This document shows, piece after piece, positions 1 through 9,002 of a DNA stretch of 64,000 bases. Each line of letters starts with the position of its first letter. Within the stretch, counting starts at the first letter, position 1. Under the pieces are notes generated by a model. The model saw only the letters and a list, made by a program, of their open reading frames with translations. It was not told the DNA's origin and did no database searches. The translations under genes and the position numbers were made by a program. Source of the DNA: Burkholderia singularis (GTDB lineage: Bacteria > Pseudomonadota > Gammaproteobacteria > Burkholderiales > Burkholderiaceae); the NCBI RefSeq assembly GCF_900176645.1, contig NZ_FXAN01000083.1:1-64000 (forward strand), in the 5' to 3' direction.

Positions 1-2
1 TG

Positions 3-185
3 GCGCCGGAGTGGAATATCAGCCTGTTTCATTACCGAAATCAGGGCGCGGATTACAGCTCGATCCTGGTCGGCCTGCAAGTGCCGCCGGCCGACCATGC
101 GGCGTTCGAGCGCTTCCTGGTCGCGCTCGGCTATCCGTTCTGGGAAGAGAGCAGCAATCCGGCGTACCACCTGTTCCTGTCGTAA
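3..185 (+). CDS. ilvA: Threonine ammonia-lyase, C-terminal fragment (cut by window edge)
   Basis: Only the last 60 residues are present. They read in frame from base 3 to a TAA stop and contain the segment [20 protein letters not shown], typical of the second ACT-like regulatory subdomain of biosynthetic threonine deaminase. The family converts threonine to 2-oxobutanoate and ammonia as the first step of isoleucine synthesis and is inhibited by isoleucine through this domain. The catalytic PLP domain lies outside the window. queF follows 22 bases later on the same strand. The call rests on the regulatory tail alone, but that tail is distinctive. Confidence 0.85.
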   Translation, partial: APEWNISLFHYRNQGADYSSILVGLQVPPADHAAFERFLVALGYPFWEESSNPAYHLFLS

Positions 186-207
186 CCTCGATCACACGGA
201 CCCATTC

Positions 208-1032
208 ATGAATCCCGAACACTCCCCGCTCGGCAAGACGACCGTCTACTCGAACCAGTATGACGCATCGCTGCTGTTCCCGATTCCGCGCGCAGGCTCG
301 CGCGAGCAGATCGGCATAGGCGCGTCGCTGCCGTTCTTCGGCACCGATATTTGGAATGCCTACGAGCTTTCGTGGCTTAATGCGCGCGGCAAGCCGCAAG
401 TCGCGATCGCGACCTTCTACGTGCCCGCCGAATCGCCGAACATCGTCGAATCGAAGTCGTTCAAGCTGTATCTCGGCTCGTTCGCTCAGACGGCGTTTGA
501 ATCGATCGAAGCGGTGCGCGACACGATCAAGCGCGACGTATCGGCCGTGTGCGGCGCGAACGTCGGCGTGCAGCTCGCGGCACCCGCCGATTTCCGCAAG
601 CTCAGCCTCGACGAACTCGACGGGCTGTCGCTCGATCGGCTCGACCTCGAGGCGGACGTCTACCATCCCGATGCGTCGCTGCTCGCCGCGTCGCACGACG
701 AAGCGCCCGTCGAGGAAACGCTGGTCTCCGATTTGCTGAAATCGAACTGCCCGGTCACCGGTCAACCCGACTGGGGCAGCGTGCAGATTCGCTACGTCGG
801 CGCGCCGATCGATCATGCGGGGCTGTTGCGCTACATCATCTCGTATCGCGATCACACCGGCTTTCACGAACAATGCGTCGAGCGGATCTTCATCGACATC
901 CTGAACGCGTGCAAGCCGGTCAAGCTCGCGGTCTACGCGCGCTATACGCGGCGCGGCGGGCTCGACATCAATCCGTTCCGCACCAACTACAACCAGCCGA
1001 TGCCCGACAACGCGCGCACCGCGCGGCAATGA
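208..1032 (+). CDS. queF: NADPH-dependent 7-cyano-7-deazaguanine reductase
   Basis: The 274-residue product is the long, two-lobed YqfO/YgcF-type QueF, close to the 282 residues of the E. coli enzyme. It reduces preQ0 to preQ1 in cytoplasmic queuosine biosynthesis. The nucleophilic Cys lies in [12 protein letters not shown] (Cys181), which forms the thioimide with the nitrile. The substrate-binding stretch [11 protein letters not shown] is at residues 81-91. I chose the ATG at 208 because homology begins at [11 protein letters not shown]; an upstream in-frame start at 97 would run through the end of ilvA. Cotranscription with ilvA is possible given the short gap. Nothing looks damaged. Confidence 0.95.
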   Translation: MNPEHSPLGKTTVYSNQYDASLLFPIPRAGSREQIGIGASLPFFGTDIWNAYELSWLNARGKPQVAIATFYVPAESPNIVESKSFKLYLGSFAQTAFESIEAVRDTIKRDVSAVCGANVGVQLAAPADFRKLSLDELDGLSLDRLDLEADVYHPDASLLAASHDEAPVEETLVSDLLKSNCPVTGQPDWGSVQIRYVGAPIDHAGLLRYIISYRDHTGFHEQCVERIFIDILNACKPVKLAVYARYTRRGGLDINPFRTNYNQPMPDNARTARQ

Positions 1033-1254
1033 CGCACGCGGCAGACCACGCCGGACGCCTCAGGGTGGCGCCGGCGGATGTCCGGCCCGCTCCTGCCCCT
1101 GTTTCGTGCCGCGCGGCAGGCGGGAGCGCGGAAGGCGATTCGACGGCGGCTCGACGGCGAATCGACAGCGGTTTGATGGCAATTTGACCGCGATTCGAGC
1201 CGCCGAAGCCCTTTCGCCGGCAAGCGCGGCGCGCGCTGGGCCTGCGCACATGAA

Positions 1255-1277
1255 AACGGGGCCGCAGGGGCCCCGTT
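1255..1277 (-). terminator. Rho-independent terminator after the RidA gene
   Basis: A perfect 9-bp inverted repeat (AACGGGGCC at 1255-1263 and GGCCCCGTT at 1269-1277) has a 5-base loop. Read on the minus strand it is followed by TTTTC, so it suits termination of the minus-strand gene ending at 1311. Little U-tract is seen on the plus strand, so queF may end elsewhere. Confidence 0.65.
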
Positions 1278-1310
1278 CGACTATCGCGGCACGCGCCGCG
1301 GCGGCAACGA

Positions 1311-1700
1311 TTACTTTGCCGGCGCCTTGTACGCAACGCAATCGACTTCGACCTTGCAGTCGATCACCATGCTCGATTGCACACACGCGCGCGCGGGCGG
1401 ATGCGCGCCGAAGTACGACACGAACACCTTGTTGAACGACGCGAAGTCCCGCGCGTCGTCGAGCCATACGCCGCAGCGCACGACGTGCTCGAGCCCGTAG
1501 CCGGCCTCGTTCAGGATCGCGATCACGTTCTCGATCGCCTGCTTCGACTGCGTGACGATCCCGCCCTCGACAACCTCGCCGTTCACCATCGGCGTCTGTC
1601 CGGACACGTACAGCCACCCGTCGTCGGTCTGCACCGCGCGCGCGAACGGCATCACCTGGCCGCCCGTGCCCTTGGCCTCACCCACGCCATATCGCTTCAT
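1311..1700 (-). CDS. RidA/YjgF family enamine/imine deaminase
   Basis: The product is 129 residues, the normal RidA length. The family hydrolyses reactive enamine/imine intermediates released by PLP enzymes such as threonine or serine dehydratases. The substrate-binding Arg is in HPPARACVQ (Arg104), and the closing strand KVEVDCVAY carries an acid at position 120 where classical RidA has Glu. The start at 1700 is set by a strong AGGAG eight bases upstream; longer in-frame readings run antisense to the next gene. It lies downstream of the N-acyl-D-amino-acid deacylase gene with a 152-base gap, and near a D-amino-acid deaminase, which suggests it protects that pathway. It is a RidA subgroup member rather than clearly the archetype. 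Confidence 0.88.
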   Translation of the reverse strand: MKRYGVGEAKGTGGQVMPFARAVQTDDGWLYVSGQTPMVNGEVVEGGIVTQSKQAIENVIAILNEAGYGLEHVVRCGVWLDDARDFASFNKVFVSYFGAHPPARACVQSSMVIDCKVEVDCVAYKAPAK

Positions 1701-1852
1701 CGTTTCACTCCTTTGCTTCGTTTGCTGATTTGCTCGTTTGCCGAATCCACGCCGCCGGCGCGATGCCGGCGGCACCCAATCGTCGCTCGCGAAACCGGCG
1801 CGCGGACGCCCGCCGCGCCAGCCGGTCTCGCATGCGCGCGTTGCGCGCCTGC

Positions 1853-3334
1853 TCAGAACGCGTCGGCCGGCGTCGCCGCGCGGCGCTCGCCGCGCGCGAC
1901 GAAGCGCCCCGCGCGCTCGCCCGTGGGCGCGCCGTCGCGATACGACAGCACGCCGTTCACCCATACCGCGTCGATGCCCTGCGCCGGCTGTTGCGGACGC
2001 TCGAACGTCGCCGCATCGCGCACCCGCGCTGGATCGAACAGCACGAGATCCGCGTGATAGCCGACGCGCACCTCGCCGCGCCCGTCGAGCCCGAAACGCC
2101 GCGCCGACAGCGACGTCATCTTGCGCACCGCCTCTTCGAGCGGTAGCAGCCCCTCGTCGCGCGCATAGTGGCCGAGCACGCGCGCAAACGCGCCCCAAAG
2201 CCGCGGATGCGGCAGCGGGTCGTTCGGCAGGCCGTCCGAGCCGATCATCGTCGCCGGATGCGACAGGATTCGGCGCACGTCGTCCTCCGCCATGTTGTGA
2301 TAGACCGCGCCGGCCGGCATCAGCCGGCGCGCCGCGTCCTGTTCGCTCACGCCCCAATCGGCGGCGATCGTCTTCAGCAGCTTGCCCGCCATTTCCGGAT
2401 ACGGCTCGGACCACGTGACCGTGATATCGATATCGCCCGTCACCTGCTTGAGCGCGAGCGTCGTCGAGCTGCGGCTGTACGGATAGCAGTCGCAGCCGAC
2501 GGGCTGAAGCCGCCGCGCGCGCTCGAGCGACGCGAGCACTTCGCCGCTGCGTCCCCAGTTCGACGGCCCCGCGCACTTCAGATGCGAGATCACGACCGGC
2601 ACGCGCGCGTGGCGGCCGATCCGGTACGCCTCGTCCATCGCGTCGAGAATCGCGTCGAACTCGGTACGCATGTGCGTCGTATAAACCGCGCCTGCGTGCG
2701 CGAGCGGCTCGGCGAGCGCCATCACCTCGTCGGTCGGCGCGGCGAACGCGGACCCGTATGCGAGCCCCGAACTCAAGCCGAGCGCGCCATGCGCGAGCGC
2801 TTCTTCGAGCTGCGCGCGCATCGCGGCAATCTCCGCGTCGCTCGCCGCGCGATCGAGCCGGTCCATCTGGTTGTTGCGCAGCGCGGTATGGCCAACCAGC
2901 GCCGAAACGTTGACGGCCGGCCGCGCGGCATCCACCGCGTCGACATACGCGGCGAAAGTCGGATAACGAAACGCCGCGCGCGCGCCGAGCAGGTTCATCG
3001 GATCGGGCGGCTCGCCTTTGAGCGTCACCGGCGACGCACTGATCCCGCAGTTGCCGACGATCACCGTCGTCACGCCCTGCGAGAGCTTCGGCAGCATCTG
3101 CGGCGCATCGATCACGTTCGTGTCGTCGTGCGTATGCACGTCGATGAAGCCGGGCGCGAGCGCGCGGCCGCCGGCTTCGATCACGTCTTGCGCCAGCCAG
3201 TTCGTCAGATTGCCGATCGCCACGATCTTGGCGTCGCGGATCGCGACGTCGCGCGCCACCGGCGGCGCGCCGCTGCCGTCGTAGAGCGTCGCGCCGACGA
3301 TCAGCGTGTCGGCGGCTTCGGGGTGCGAGTGCAT
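1853..3334 (-). CDS. N-acyl-D-amino-acid deacylase (D-aminoacylase)
   Basis: This 493-residue amidohydrolase-superfamily enzyme hydrolyses N-acyl-D-amino acids to D-amino acids. Metal ligands are visible: HTH at residues 67-69 and Cys96 in GNCGISA, the Cys characteristic of D-aminoacylases. The N-terminal beta-sandwich strand (LIVGATLYDGSG) and the C-terminal return (GYHADLVLFDP) are complete. Further conserved segments are THMRTEFDAI, VVISHLKCAG and MIGSDGLPND. The start has AGGAG just upstream. It sits between an RpiR-type regulator and RidA on the same strand, opposite a D-amino-acid deaminase, giving a coherent D-amino-acid salvage module. Length and motifs match the family. Confidence 0.92.
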   Translation of the reverse strand: MHSHPEAADTLIVGATLYDGSGAPPVARDVAIRDAKIVAIGNLTNWLAQDVIEAGGRALAPGFIDVHTHDDTNVIDAPQMLPKLSQGVTTVIVGNCGISASPVTLKGEPPDPMNLLGARAAFRYPTFAAYVDAVDAARPAVNVSALVGHTALRNNQMDRLDRAASDAEIAAMRAQLEEALAHGALGLSSGLAYGSAFAAPTDEVMALAEPLAHAGAVYTTHMRTEFDAILDAMDEAYRIGRHARVPVVISHLKCAGPSNWGRSGEVLASLERARRLQPVGCDCYPYSRSSTTLALKQVTGDIDITVTWSEPYPEMAGKLLKTIAADWGVSEQDAARRLMPAGAVYHNMAEDDVRRILSHPATMIGSDGLPNDPLPHPRLWGAFARVLGHYARDEGLLPLEEAVRKMTSLSARRFGLDGRGEVRVGYHADLVLFDPARVRDAATFERPQQPAQGIDAVWVNGVLSYRDGAPTGERAGRFVARGERRAATPADAF

Positions 3335-3361
3335 GTCGCTGTCTCCTTCACGTCAGGTCCT

Positions 3362-4255
3362 TCAATCTCCGAGCGGCTGGCGGTCGCCGCCGCCGCGATG
3401 CACGTCGAGCGCATGCTTGACCCGCCGCAGCATCTCGCGGCTGCCGTCGCCGAGCTGGAGCGCGGCCTCGGTGACGAGCACGTCGAGCGCCATCATCATC
3501 GCGTAGCGCGAAGCCGACGGTTTGAAAATGAAATCGGTTTCGAATGCAACGACCGGAATCAGATGATCGGCAAGCTGCGCGAGCGGCGACGCGGGCGCGG
3601 TGAGCGCGACGAGCACGGCGCCGTATTGCTTGGCAAGCGCGCAGCTGTCGTTGAGCTCGGGCACGCGCCCGGTGACCGACAGCGCGACGACGACGCAATC
3701 GGGCGCGACGGTGCTCGCAACCATGCGTTGCAGCAGCGCATCCTGATAGCTGGCAACCGGCAAGCCGAAGCGCACGAGCCGAAAGCGCAGTTCGTCGGCG
3801 AGCGCGGTCGAGCCGCCGCCCTGCCCGTACACGTAGATCATCCGCGCGCCGGCGAGTGCGGCGGCCGGGGCGTCGAACGGCGTCTGCGACAGCAGCCGGT
3901 GATTTTGCTCGAGCGCGGCCTGCACGTCGTCGAACACGCGTTCGGCAGGCGTCGGGCGGTACCCGTCGGCACCCGCGGACGGCGTCAGAAAGCGCTGACC
4001 GACGGCCGCGGCCTGCGCAAGCCGCAGCTTCAGTTCGCGCACGTCGCGACAGCCCACCGCCTTCGCAAAACGCGTGACGGTCGCAACGCTCACCCCCGCC
4101 TGCGCGGCAAGCGCGCCGATGCTCGCGTGCGCGGCGCGGGCCAGATCGTCGAGTATCCACGCGGCGACCTTGCGTTCGGCGTCACGCAGCTCAGGCGCGC
4201 GCTCGGCAATCCTGGCGACGACATCGAAAGCGGACGGTTCGGGGGACGAATGCAT
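3362..4255 (-). CDS. MurR/RpiR family transcriptional regulator
   Basis: The 297-residue protein has the two-domain RpiR layout. An N-terminal helix-turn-helix (about residues 20-80) contains AAQAGVSVATVTRFAKAVGC. A C-terminal SIS domain (about 120-280) contains YVYGQGGGSTALADELRFRL. SIS domains of this family sense phosphosugars or related ligands. It is transcribed with the deacylase gene 27 bases downstream and divergently from the D-amino-acid deaminase, so it most likely controls both sides through the 163-base intergenic region. The natural ligand cannot be told from sequence. The ATG at 4255 gives the usual family length. Confidence 0.9.
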   Translation of the reverse strand: MHSSPEPSAFDVVARIAERAPELRDAERKVAAWILDDLARAAHASIGALAAQAGVSVATVTRFAKAVGCRDVRELKLRLAQAAAVGQRFLTPSAGADGYRPTPAERVFDDVQAALEQNHRLLSQTPFDAPAAALAGARMIYVYGQGGGSTALADELRFRLVRFGLPVASYQDALLQRMVASTVAPDCVVVALSVTGRVPELNDSCALAKQYGAVLVALTAPASPLAQLADHLIPVVAFETDFIFKPSASRYAMMMALDVLVTEAALQLGDGSREMLRRVKHALDVHRGGGDRQPLGD

Positions 4256-4418
4256 GGGGTGCGCTCGACCGGCGTCGGCCGGCTGATCGGATGGCTAGCG
4301 GATGATCCAGGGTGGGCCAGCCCAGGTTAATAAATAACATTATCGAACGGATGCTACTTTCTGTACTATCGTCGAGTCAACTTTACGCCGATATATAAGC
4401 ATGATGGAGCGAGATAAA
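4256..4418. promoter_or_regulatory. Divergent control region between the RpiR-type regulator and D-amino-acid deaminase genes
   Basis: This gap separates two divergently read genes of one pathway. It is GC-rich at the left and AT-rich at the right, where TATATAAGC at 4391-4399 could supply a -10 element for the plus-strand gene. GGAG at 4406-4409 lies nine bases before the ATG at 4419 and decides that start. I did not find a clear palindromic operator. Confidence 0.45.
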
Positions 4419-5711
4419 ATGAAAGTTACAAACTATCAACAAGCGGCAATCGAGCCGACCGGCAAGGGTCTGGGCAACGTGCCCGGCACGAGCGTGCCGC
4501 TTGCCGATGCCGGCCGCCTCGAATGGAATCTGCTCGACGAGGATGTCAGTTTGCCCGCCGCGGTGCTGTACGCGCAGCGCATCGAGCACAACCTGAAGTG
4601 GATGCAGGCGTTCGTCGCCGAATATGGCGTGAAGCTCGCGCCGCACGGCAAGACAACGATGGCACCGCAGCTATTTCGCCGCCAGCTCGAAACGGGAGCG
4701 TGGGGCATCACGCTCGCGACCGCGCATCAAGTGCGCGCGGCGTACCGCGGCGGCGTGCGGCGCGTGCTGCTCGCCAACCAGCTGGTCGGCAAACGCAACA
4801 TGGCAATGATCGCCGAGTTGTTGAGCGATCCCGATTTCGAATTCTTCTGCCTCGTCGATTCAGCCGATGGCGCAGAACAGCTCGGCCGCTTCTTCGACGC
4901 CGCGAACAAGCCGCTCAACGTACTGCTCGAATTGGGCGTGCCGGGCGGGCGTACCGGCGTGCGCGACGATGCGCAGCGCGACGCGGTGCTCGCGGCGCTC
5001 GAACGCTATCCGCGCGTGCTGAAGCTCGCCGGAATCGAGTTATACGAAGGCGTGCTGAAGCAGGAGAGCGACGTGCGCGCGTTCCTCCAGCGCGCGCTCG
5101 CGCTCACCCGCGAACTGGCGGCGGCCGGCCGTATCCGGCGCACGCCGGCGATTCTGTCCGGCGCGGGCTCCGCGTGGTACGACGTCGTGGCCGACGAGTT
5201 CGCGCGCGCGCGCGAGGACATCGACATCGTGTTGCGCCCCGGCTGTTATCTGACGCACGACGTCGGCATCTACAAGAAAGCGCAAGCGGACATTTTCGCG
5301 CGCAACCCGATCGCACAGAAAATGGGCGCGGGGTTGCTGCCCGCGCTGCATGTGTGGGCATACGTGCAATCGATTCCGGAGCCCGAATGCGCGATCGTCG
5401 CACTCGGCAAGCGCGACGCCGCGTTCGATGCCGGGCTGCCCGAGCCCGCGCGCCATTTCCGGCCGGGCTCGGTGGCAGGCTCGCAGGCCGGCGCGATGCC
5501 GCGCGAGATTGCCGCCAGCGAAGGCTGGGCGGTCACGGCGATGATGGATCAGCATGCGTACCTGAAAATCCCCCCGGGCGCAGACCTGAAGGTCGGCGAC
5601 ATGATCGCGTTCGACATCTCGCATCCATGTCTCACGTTCGACAAATGGCGGCAGTTGCTCGTGGTCGATGAAAAGTATCGGGTGGCCGAAGTGATCGAGA
5701 CGTATTTCTGA
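4419..5711 (+). CDS. PLP-dependent D-amino-acid deaminase (DSD1/D-threonine-aldolase-like fold)
   Basis: The 430-residue protein belongs to the alanine-racemase-like TIM-barrel group that includes D-serine dehydratase (DSD1) and D-threonine aldolase; Burkholderia members are usually called amino acid deaminase. The PLP lysine is Lys78 in PHGKTT. The C-terminal segment holds HPCLTFDKW, where family members use His and Cys residues for the catalytic zinc. It probably converts D-Ser or D-Thr type substrates to 2-oxo acids plus ammonia through an enamine that RidA would hydrolyse. An ATG at 4401 is also in frame, but 4419 has the better-spaced GGAG. It is divergent from the RpiR-type regulator gene. 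Substrate identity is inferred from context. Confidence 0.85.
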   Translation: MKVTNYQQAAIEPTGKGLGNVPGTSVPLADAGRLEWNLLDEDVSLPAAVLYAQRIEHNLKWMQAFVAEYGVKLAPHGKTTMAPQLFRRQLETGAWGITLATAHQVRAAYRGGVRRVLLANQLVGKRNMAMIAELLSDPDFEFFCLVDSADGAEQLGRFFDAANKPLNVLLELGVPGGRTGVRDDAQRDAVLAALERYPRVLKLAGIELYEGVLKQESDVRAFLQRALALTRELAAAGRIRRTPAILSGAGSAWYDVVADEFARAREDIDIVLRPGCYLTHDVGIYKKAQADIFARNPIAQKMGAGLLPALHVWAYVQSIPEPECAIVALGKRDAAFDAGLPEPARHFRPGSVAGSQAGAMPREIAASEGWAVTAMMDQHAYLKIPPGADLKVGDMIAFDISHPCLTFDKWRQLLVVDEKYRVAEVIETYF

Positions 5712-6015
5712 GCGGGCGCCAATGGCGGACGGCGGGCGAAACGGCGCACGCCGCCTCTGCGGGCGAGGTACGGGCGACGGCCTGTCACGGTTGCTTCGCG
5801 CACGCGTCATTCGCGCGTCGAAGCGGCGGAGTAAACTGCTTTTTGCCCCGCATCCGCACGTGCCGGCTGGGCGGGCGCCCATGTTCGACGGCGGTTTCGG
5901 CCTGCGTGCTTTGCATGCGACGGAAAACCCGCGCCAACACCCACGGCAGACAATCACGTCATGCCCCCGGGAGTAAGCGCGAAAGCGCTCGCTCCCATCG
6001 ACACTGGAGATCATC
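5712..6015. other. Intergenic gap with an imperfect terminator-like hairpin
   Basis: No gene is seen. GCTTCG at 5793-5798 pairs with CGAAGC at 5819-5824, enclosing a second short stem, with CTTTTTG shortly after. This may end the deaminase transcript. GAGTAAACTGC just downstream could hold a weak -10 for the next gene. GGAG at 6007-6010 is the ribosome binding site of the DJ-1/PfpI gene. Confidence 0.35.
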
Positions 6016-6597
6016 ATGGCAGCCAAGAAAATTCTGTTCCTGACGGGCGATTTCGCCGAAGACTACGAAACGATGGTGCCGTTCCAGGCGCTTCTGGCAA
6101 TCGGCCATCAGGTCGACGCCGTATGCCCCGGCAAACGGGCAGGCGACAAAGTGAAAACGGCGATCCACGATTTCGAGGGCGATCAGACCTACACCGAAAA
6201 GCCCGGCCACCAGTTCACGCTGAACGCGGCGTTCGACGAAGTCGACCCGGCACGATACGACGCGCTCGCGATCGCGGGCGGGCGCGCCCCCGAATATCTG
6301 CGCCTCGATCCGAAAGTGATCGCGCTCGTGCGCGCATTCGCCGACGAGCACAAACCGATCGCCGCCATCTGCCATGCCGCGCAATTGCTGGCGGCAGCCG
6401 ACGTGATCCGCGGCAAGCGGATCGCCGCATATCCGGCATGCGCGCCCGAAGTGCGTCTCGCGGGAGGCGAGTATGCGGACATTCCCGTCGACGCCGCCGT
6501 CACCGACGCACCGTTCGTCACCGCGCCCGCGTGGCCCGCGCATCCGGCATGGCTCGCGCAGTTCCTCGCGCTGCTTGGCACGCGGATCGAACTTTGA
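6016..6597 (+). CDS. DJ-1/PfpI family protein
   Basis: The 193-residue protein has the class I glutamine-amidotransferase-like fold of DJ-1/PfpI. The nucleophile-elbow Cys is in [10 protein letters not shown] (about residue 118), and an acidic residue early in the chain (FAEDYETM) matches the conserved Glu/Asp that tunes it. Relatives include glyoxalase III, deglycase and intracellular protease-like proteins, so the exact reaction cannot be assigned. GGAG seven bases upstream supports the start. It is a single-gene unit convergent with the MarR gene. Length and motifs are intact, and no signal peptide is present, so it is cytoplasmic. Confidence 0.85.
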   Translation: MAAKKILFLTGDFAEDYETMVPFQALLAIGHQVDAVCPGKRAGDKVKTAIHDFEGDQTYTEKPGHQFTLNAAFDEVDPARYDALAIAGGRAPEYLRLDPKVIALVRAFADEHKPIAAICHAAQLLAAADVIRGKRIAAYPACAPEVRLAGGEYADIPVDAAVTDAPFVTAPAWPAHPAWLAQFLALLGTRIEL

Positions 6598-6771
6598 CGA
6601 AACCGCGCGGGCCAGGCACAACCGCGCGTCGCGCCCCCGAGCCCATGGGCGGCCGGGCAAAGCCGGCGCGGCGGCCATCGGGCCGAATCGGCCGTCTCGG
6701 CCGACCAGACCCGCCGCCTGCCCGATCTGCTCCGTCCCCGGCAATGCAACCCGCTCCGCCGGCGTGCCCGC

Positions 6772-7242
6772 TCAGCCCTGCCCGGCAGCTCCGTCAGCCT
6801 TCGCCGGCGCAACCCGCGCGACCTCGGCGACGCGCGCCTCCAGCAGCGCGAGTGCGCTGGACAGCGCGCCCAGCACGTCGTCCGGCAGCGCGGCCATCGT
6901 GTCATGCAGAAACGCATTGCGGCGCGGCAGGCATGCTTCGAAGGCCTGCCGCCCGGCCGCCGTCAGCTTCACGTTCGTCACGCGGTTGTCGCGCGGATCG
7001 GCGTCGCGCTCGATCCAGCCCAGCGTCTCGAGTGTCTTCAATTGCCGCGTGAGTGCGCCCGGATCGACGCGCAGCAATTCGACGAGCCGCTTCTGCGACG
7101 ACACGCCGTCGTTCCCGTTCAACGCGACCATGATGCGCCAACGCGGCAGCGGCTGCCCCACATGGGTCTCGAATGCAGCCATGAACGTCCGATAAGTCCG
7201 TCCGAATTGCTGCAAAATCGCGATGCGGTCCTGTTCTTCCAT
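6772..7242 (-). CDS. MarR family transcriptional regulator
   Basis: The 156-residue protein is a winged-helix MarR regulator. The recognition-helix region reads VDPGALTRQLKTLETLGWIE, followed by the wing DADPRDNRVTNVKLT. Flanking N- and C-terminal helices would form the dimer interface. It lies 61 bases downstream of, and on the same strand as, a DHA2-type exporter, so it is most likely the ligand-responsive repressor of that exporter and of itself. A perfect TCAATTGA palindrome near the exporter start is a candidate operator. The inducing compound cannot be predicted. Confidence 0.9.
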   Translation of the reverse strand: MEEQDRIAILQQFGRTYRTFMAAFETHVGQPLPRWRIMVALNGNDGVSSQKRLVELLRVDPGALTRQLKTLETLGWIERDADPRDNRVTNVKLTAAGRQAFEACLPRRNAFLHDTMAALPDDVLGALSSALALLEARVAEVARVAPAKADGAAGQG

Positions 7243-7303
7243 GCGCTAACTTCAACTCCGGCGGCAAACAACAAAAGGATCAAACGATCGACCCGGCGCG
7301 CGC

Positions 7304-8923
7304 CTACTCGGCGGCAACCGCGGGCTCGAGCGTGCGGCGCAGCTCGAGAGGCGGAACGCGACGGCTTTGCCAAACCCCGAACAGCGCGATGGCCGCGCCC
7401 ACGCCGATGCCCAGATGAATCGCGCCGACGAGCGCGTCGCGTGCCGCGTCGATCACGAATGCACCATGATGCCCGGCGCGCGCCAACTCGTCCACGACTC
7501 GCGCCTGCGCCGCGCGATCGATCAGCACATGCGGATCGGCGAGCCGGGCCTGCCACGGCAGCGCGCCGTCGGCGGCGAGCGCAACGCGCACGCCGCGCCC
7601 GTAAAACGCGTTGACGAGTGTGCCCGTCAACGCGGCGCCGCCCATGCCGCCCACCATCCGCAGCGATTGGAGCAGCGCCGTCGCGATGCCGACGTGCGAG
7701 CGTCCCGCCGCCTGCTGCGCGAACACGGTCAGGTTGGGCAGCACGAAGCCCAGCCCCACGCCGCCTACCACCATCCATGCCATCAGCATCCACGCGGGGG
7801 TACGGTGCGTCGACGCGACGATGCCCACGCACGCGAGCGCGAACAGCAGAAAACCGGCATGCAGCATCGCGTTCGGATGGCGCATCCGCGTGATGACCCG
7901 GCCGTTCATGATGCTGCCGATCGTGATGAACACGACAAGCGGCGTGATCACGACGCCCGCCTGCTGCGGCGACATCCCGAAGCCGCCCTGGAACAGCAGC
8001 GGCGCGTAGAAGACCAGCGAGAACATCGCGAAGCCGCCGAGCAGCGACAGAATAAAGAGCGTCGACAGCGCGCGGTTCGTGAACATTTCGAGCGGCAGGA
8101 TCGGCTGCGCGGCGCGCTTTTCCCAGCGCCAGAGTGCCACACCACCAGCGAGCGCGACCGCGACAAGAAGCAGCGGCCAGCCGCCGGCCCCGTATTTCGG
8201 CAGCCATTCGACGAATAGCTGCACCGCGCCGAGCGTCACGGCAATCAGCAGCGCACCGGGCCAATCGAGCCGTATCTTGCCATGCTCGGCGTGCCGCAGA
8301 TGCGGCAGATATCGCCAAACGAAAAAAAGCGACAACAGGCCGACGGGCAAATTCACGTAGAACACTGAGCGCCAGCCGTAATGCTGGGTCAGCACGCCGC
8401 CCAGCGACGGGCCGACCGCGTTCGCGATACCGAACGCCGTGCTCATCATCACCTGCCAGCGCAGCCGCACGACCGAATCGGGAAAAAGATCGGGAATGCA
8501 CGCGAACACCGTGCCGACCAGCATCCCGCCACCGATGCCTTGCAGCGCGCGTGCGAGCACGAGCGCGATCATCGTCTGCGCGGTCCCGCATAGCGCCGAC
8601 GCGCCGCTAAACACCACGATCGACGCGATCACGAACGGTTTGCGCCCGAAATAATCGCCGAGCCGCCCGAAGATCGGCACGGTGATCACCGATGCGAGCA
8701 GATACGACGTCGCGACCCACGCGTACAGATCGAAGCCGCGCAATTCCCCGACGATCGTCGGCAGCGCGGTGCCGACCACGGTTTGGTCGAGCGCGACAAG
8801 CATCGTGACGAACGAAATGCCGAGCATCGCGAGCAGCGATTCGCGAAACGGCAGAACTTGCCCGCTCGAATGGCGGGCTGCGATATCGACGGCCATTTTT
8901 TGATCACGCAATATTTGATACAT
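7304..8923 (-). CDS. DHA2 family (EmrB/QacA-type) MFS drug exporter
   Basis: The protein of about 540 residues has the 14-helix layout of DHA2 proton-driven multidrug exporters. The family signature between helices 2 and 3 is visible (IFGRLGDYFGRKP), as is the antiporter motif in helix 5 (ANAVGPSLGGVL). Helix 1 carries LVALDQTVVGTALPTIVGEL with the acidic residue conserved in this group. The start is uncertain: TTG at 8926, ATG at 8923 and ATG at 8896 are all in frame, none with a strong ribosome binding site, and 8896 would leave room for the candidate operator. The gene precedes marR in one operon and is divergent from the EcsC gene. Substrates are unknown. Confidence 0.9.
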   Translation of the reverse strand: MYQILRDQKMAVDIAARHSSGQVLPFRESLLAMLGISFVTMLVALDQTVVGTALPTIVGELRGFDLYAWVATSYLLASVITVPIFGRLGDYFGRKPFVIASIVVFSGASALCGTAQTMIALVLARALQGIGGGMLVGTVFACIPDLFPDSVVRLRWQVMMSTAFGIANAVGPSLGGVLTQHYGWRSVFYVNLPVGLLSLFFVWRYLPHLRHAEHGKIRLDWPGALLIAVTLGAVQLFVEWLPKYGAGGWPLLLVAVALAGGVALWRWEKRAAQPILPLEMFTNRALSTLFILSLLGGFAMFSLVFYAPLLFQGGFGMSPQQAGVVITPLVVFITIGSIMNGRVITRMRHPNAMLHAGFLLFALACVGIVASTHRTPAWMLMAWMVVGGVGLGFVLPNLTVFAQQAAGRSHVGIATALLQSLRMVGGMGGAALTGTLVNAFYGRGVRVALAADGALPWQARLADPHVLIDRAAQARVVDELARAGHHGAFVIDAARDALVGAIHLGIGVGAAIALFGVWQSRRVPPLELRRTLEPAVAAE

Positions 8924-8926
8924 CAA

Positions 8927-8934
8927 TCAATTGA
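8927..8934. promoter_or_regulatory. Candidate MarR operator palindrome
   Basis: TCAATTGA is a perfect palindrome inside an AT-rich patch (CATCAATCAATTGAACAG) in the short gap between the MFS exporter and the divergent EcsC gene. MarR proteins bind AT-rich palindromes that overlap their promoters, so this is a plausible site. The short length makes chance occurrence possible. Confidence 0.35.
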
Positions 8935-9002
8935 ACAGTCTATCACGCATCGAGTAATCTAGCCGGCACGCTCCCAGGCTGCGCGCATCGCAAAGGACTC
9001 AG

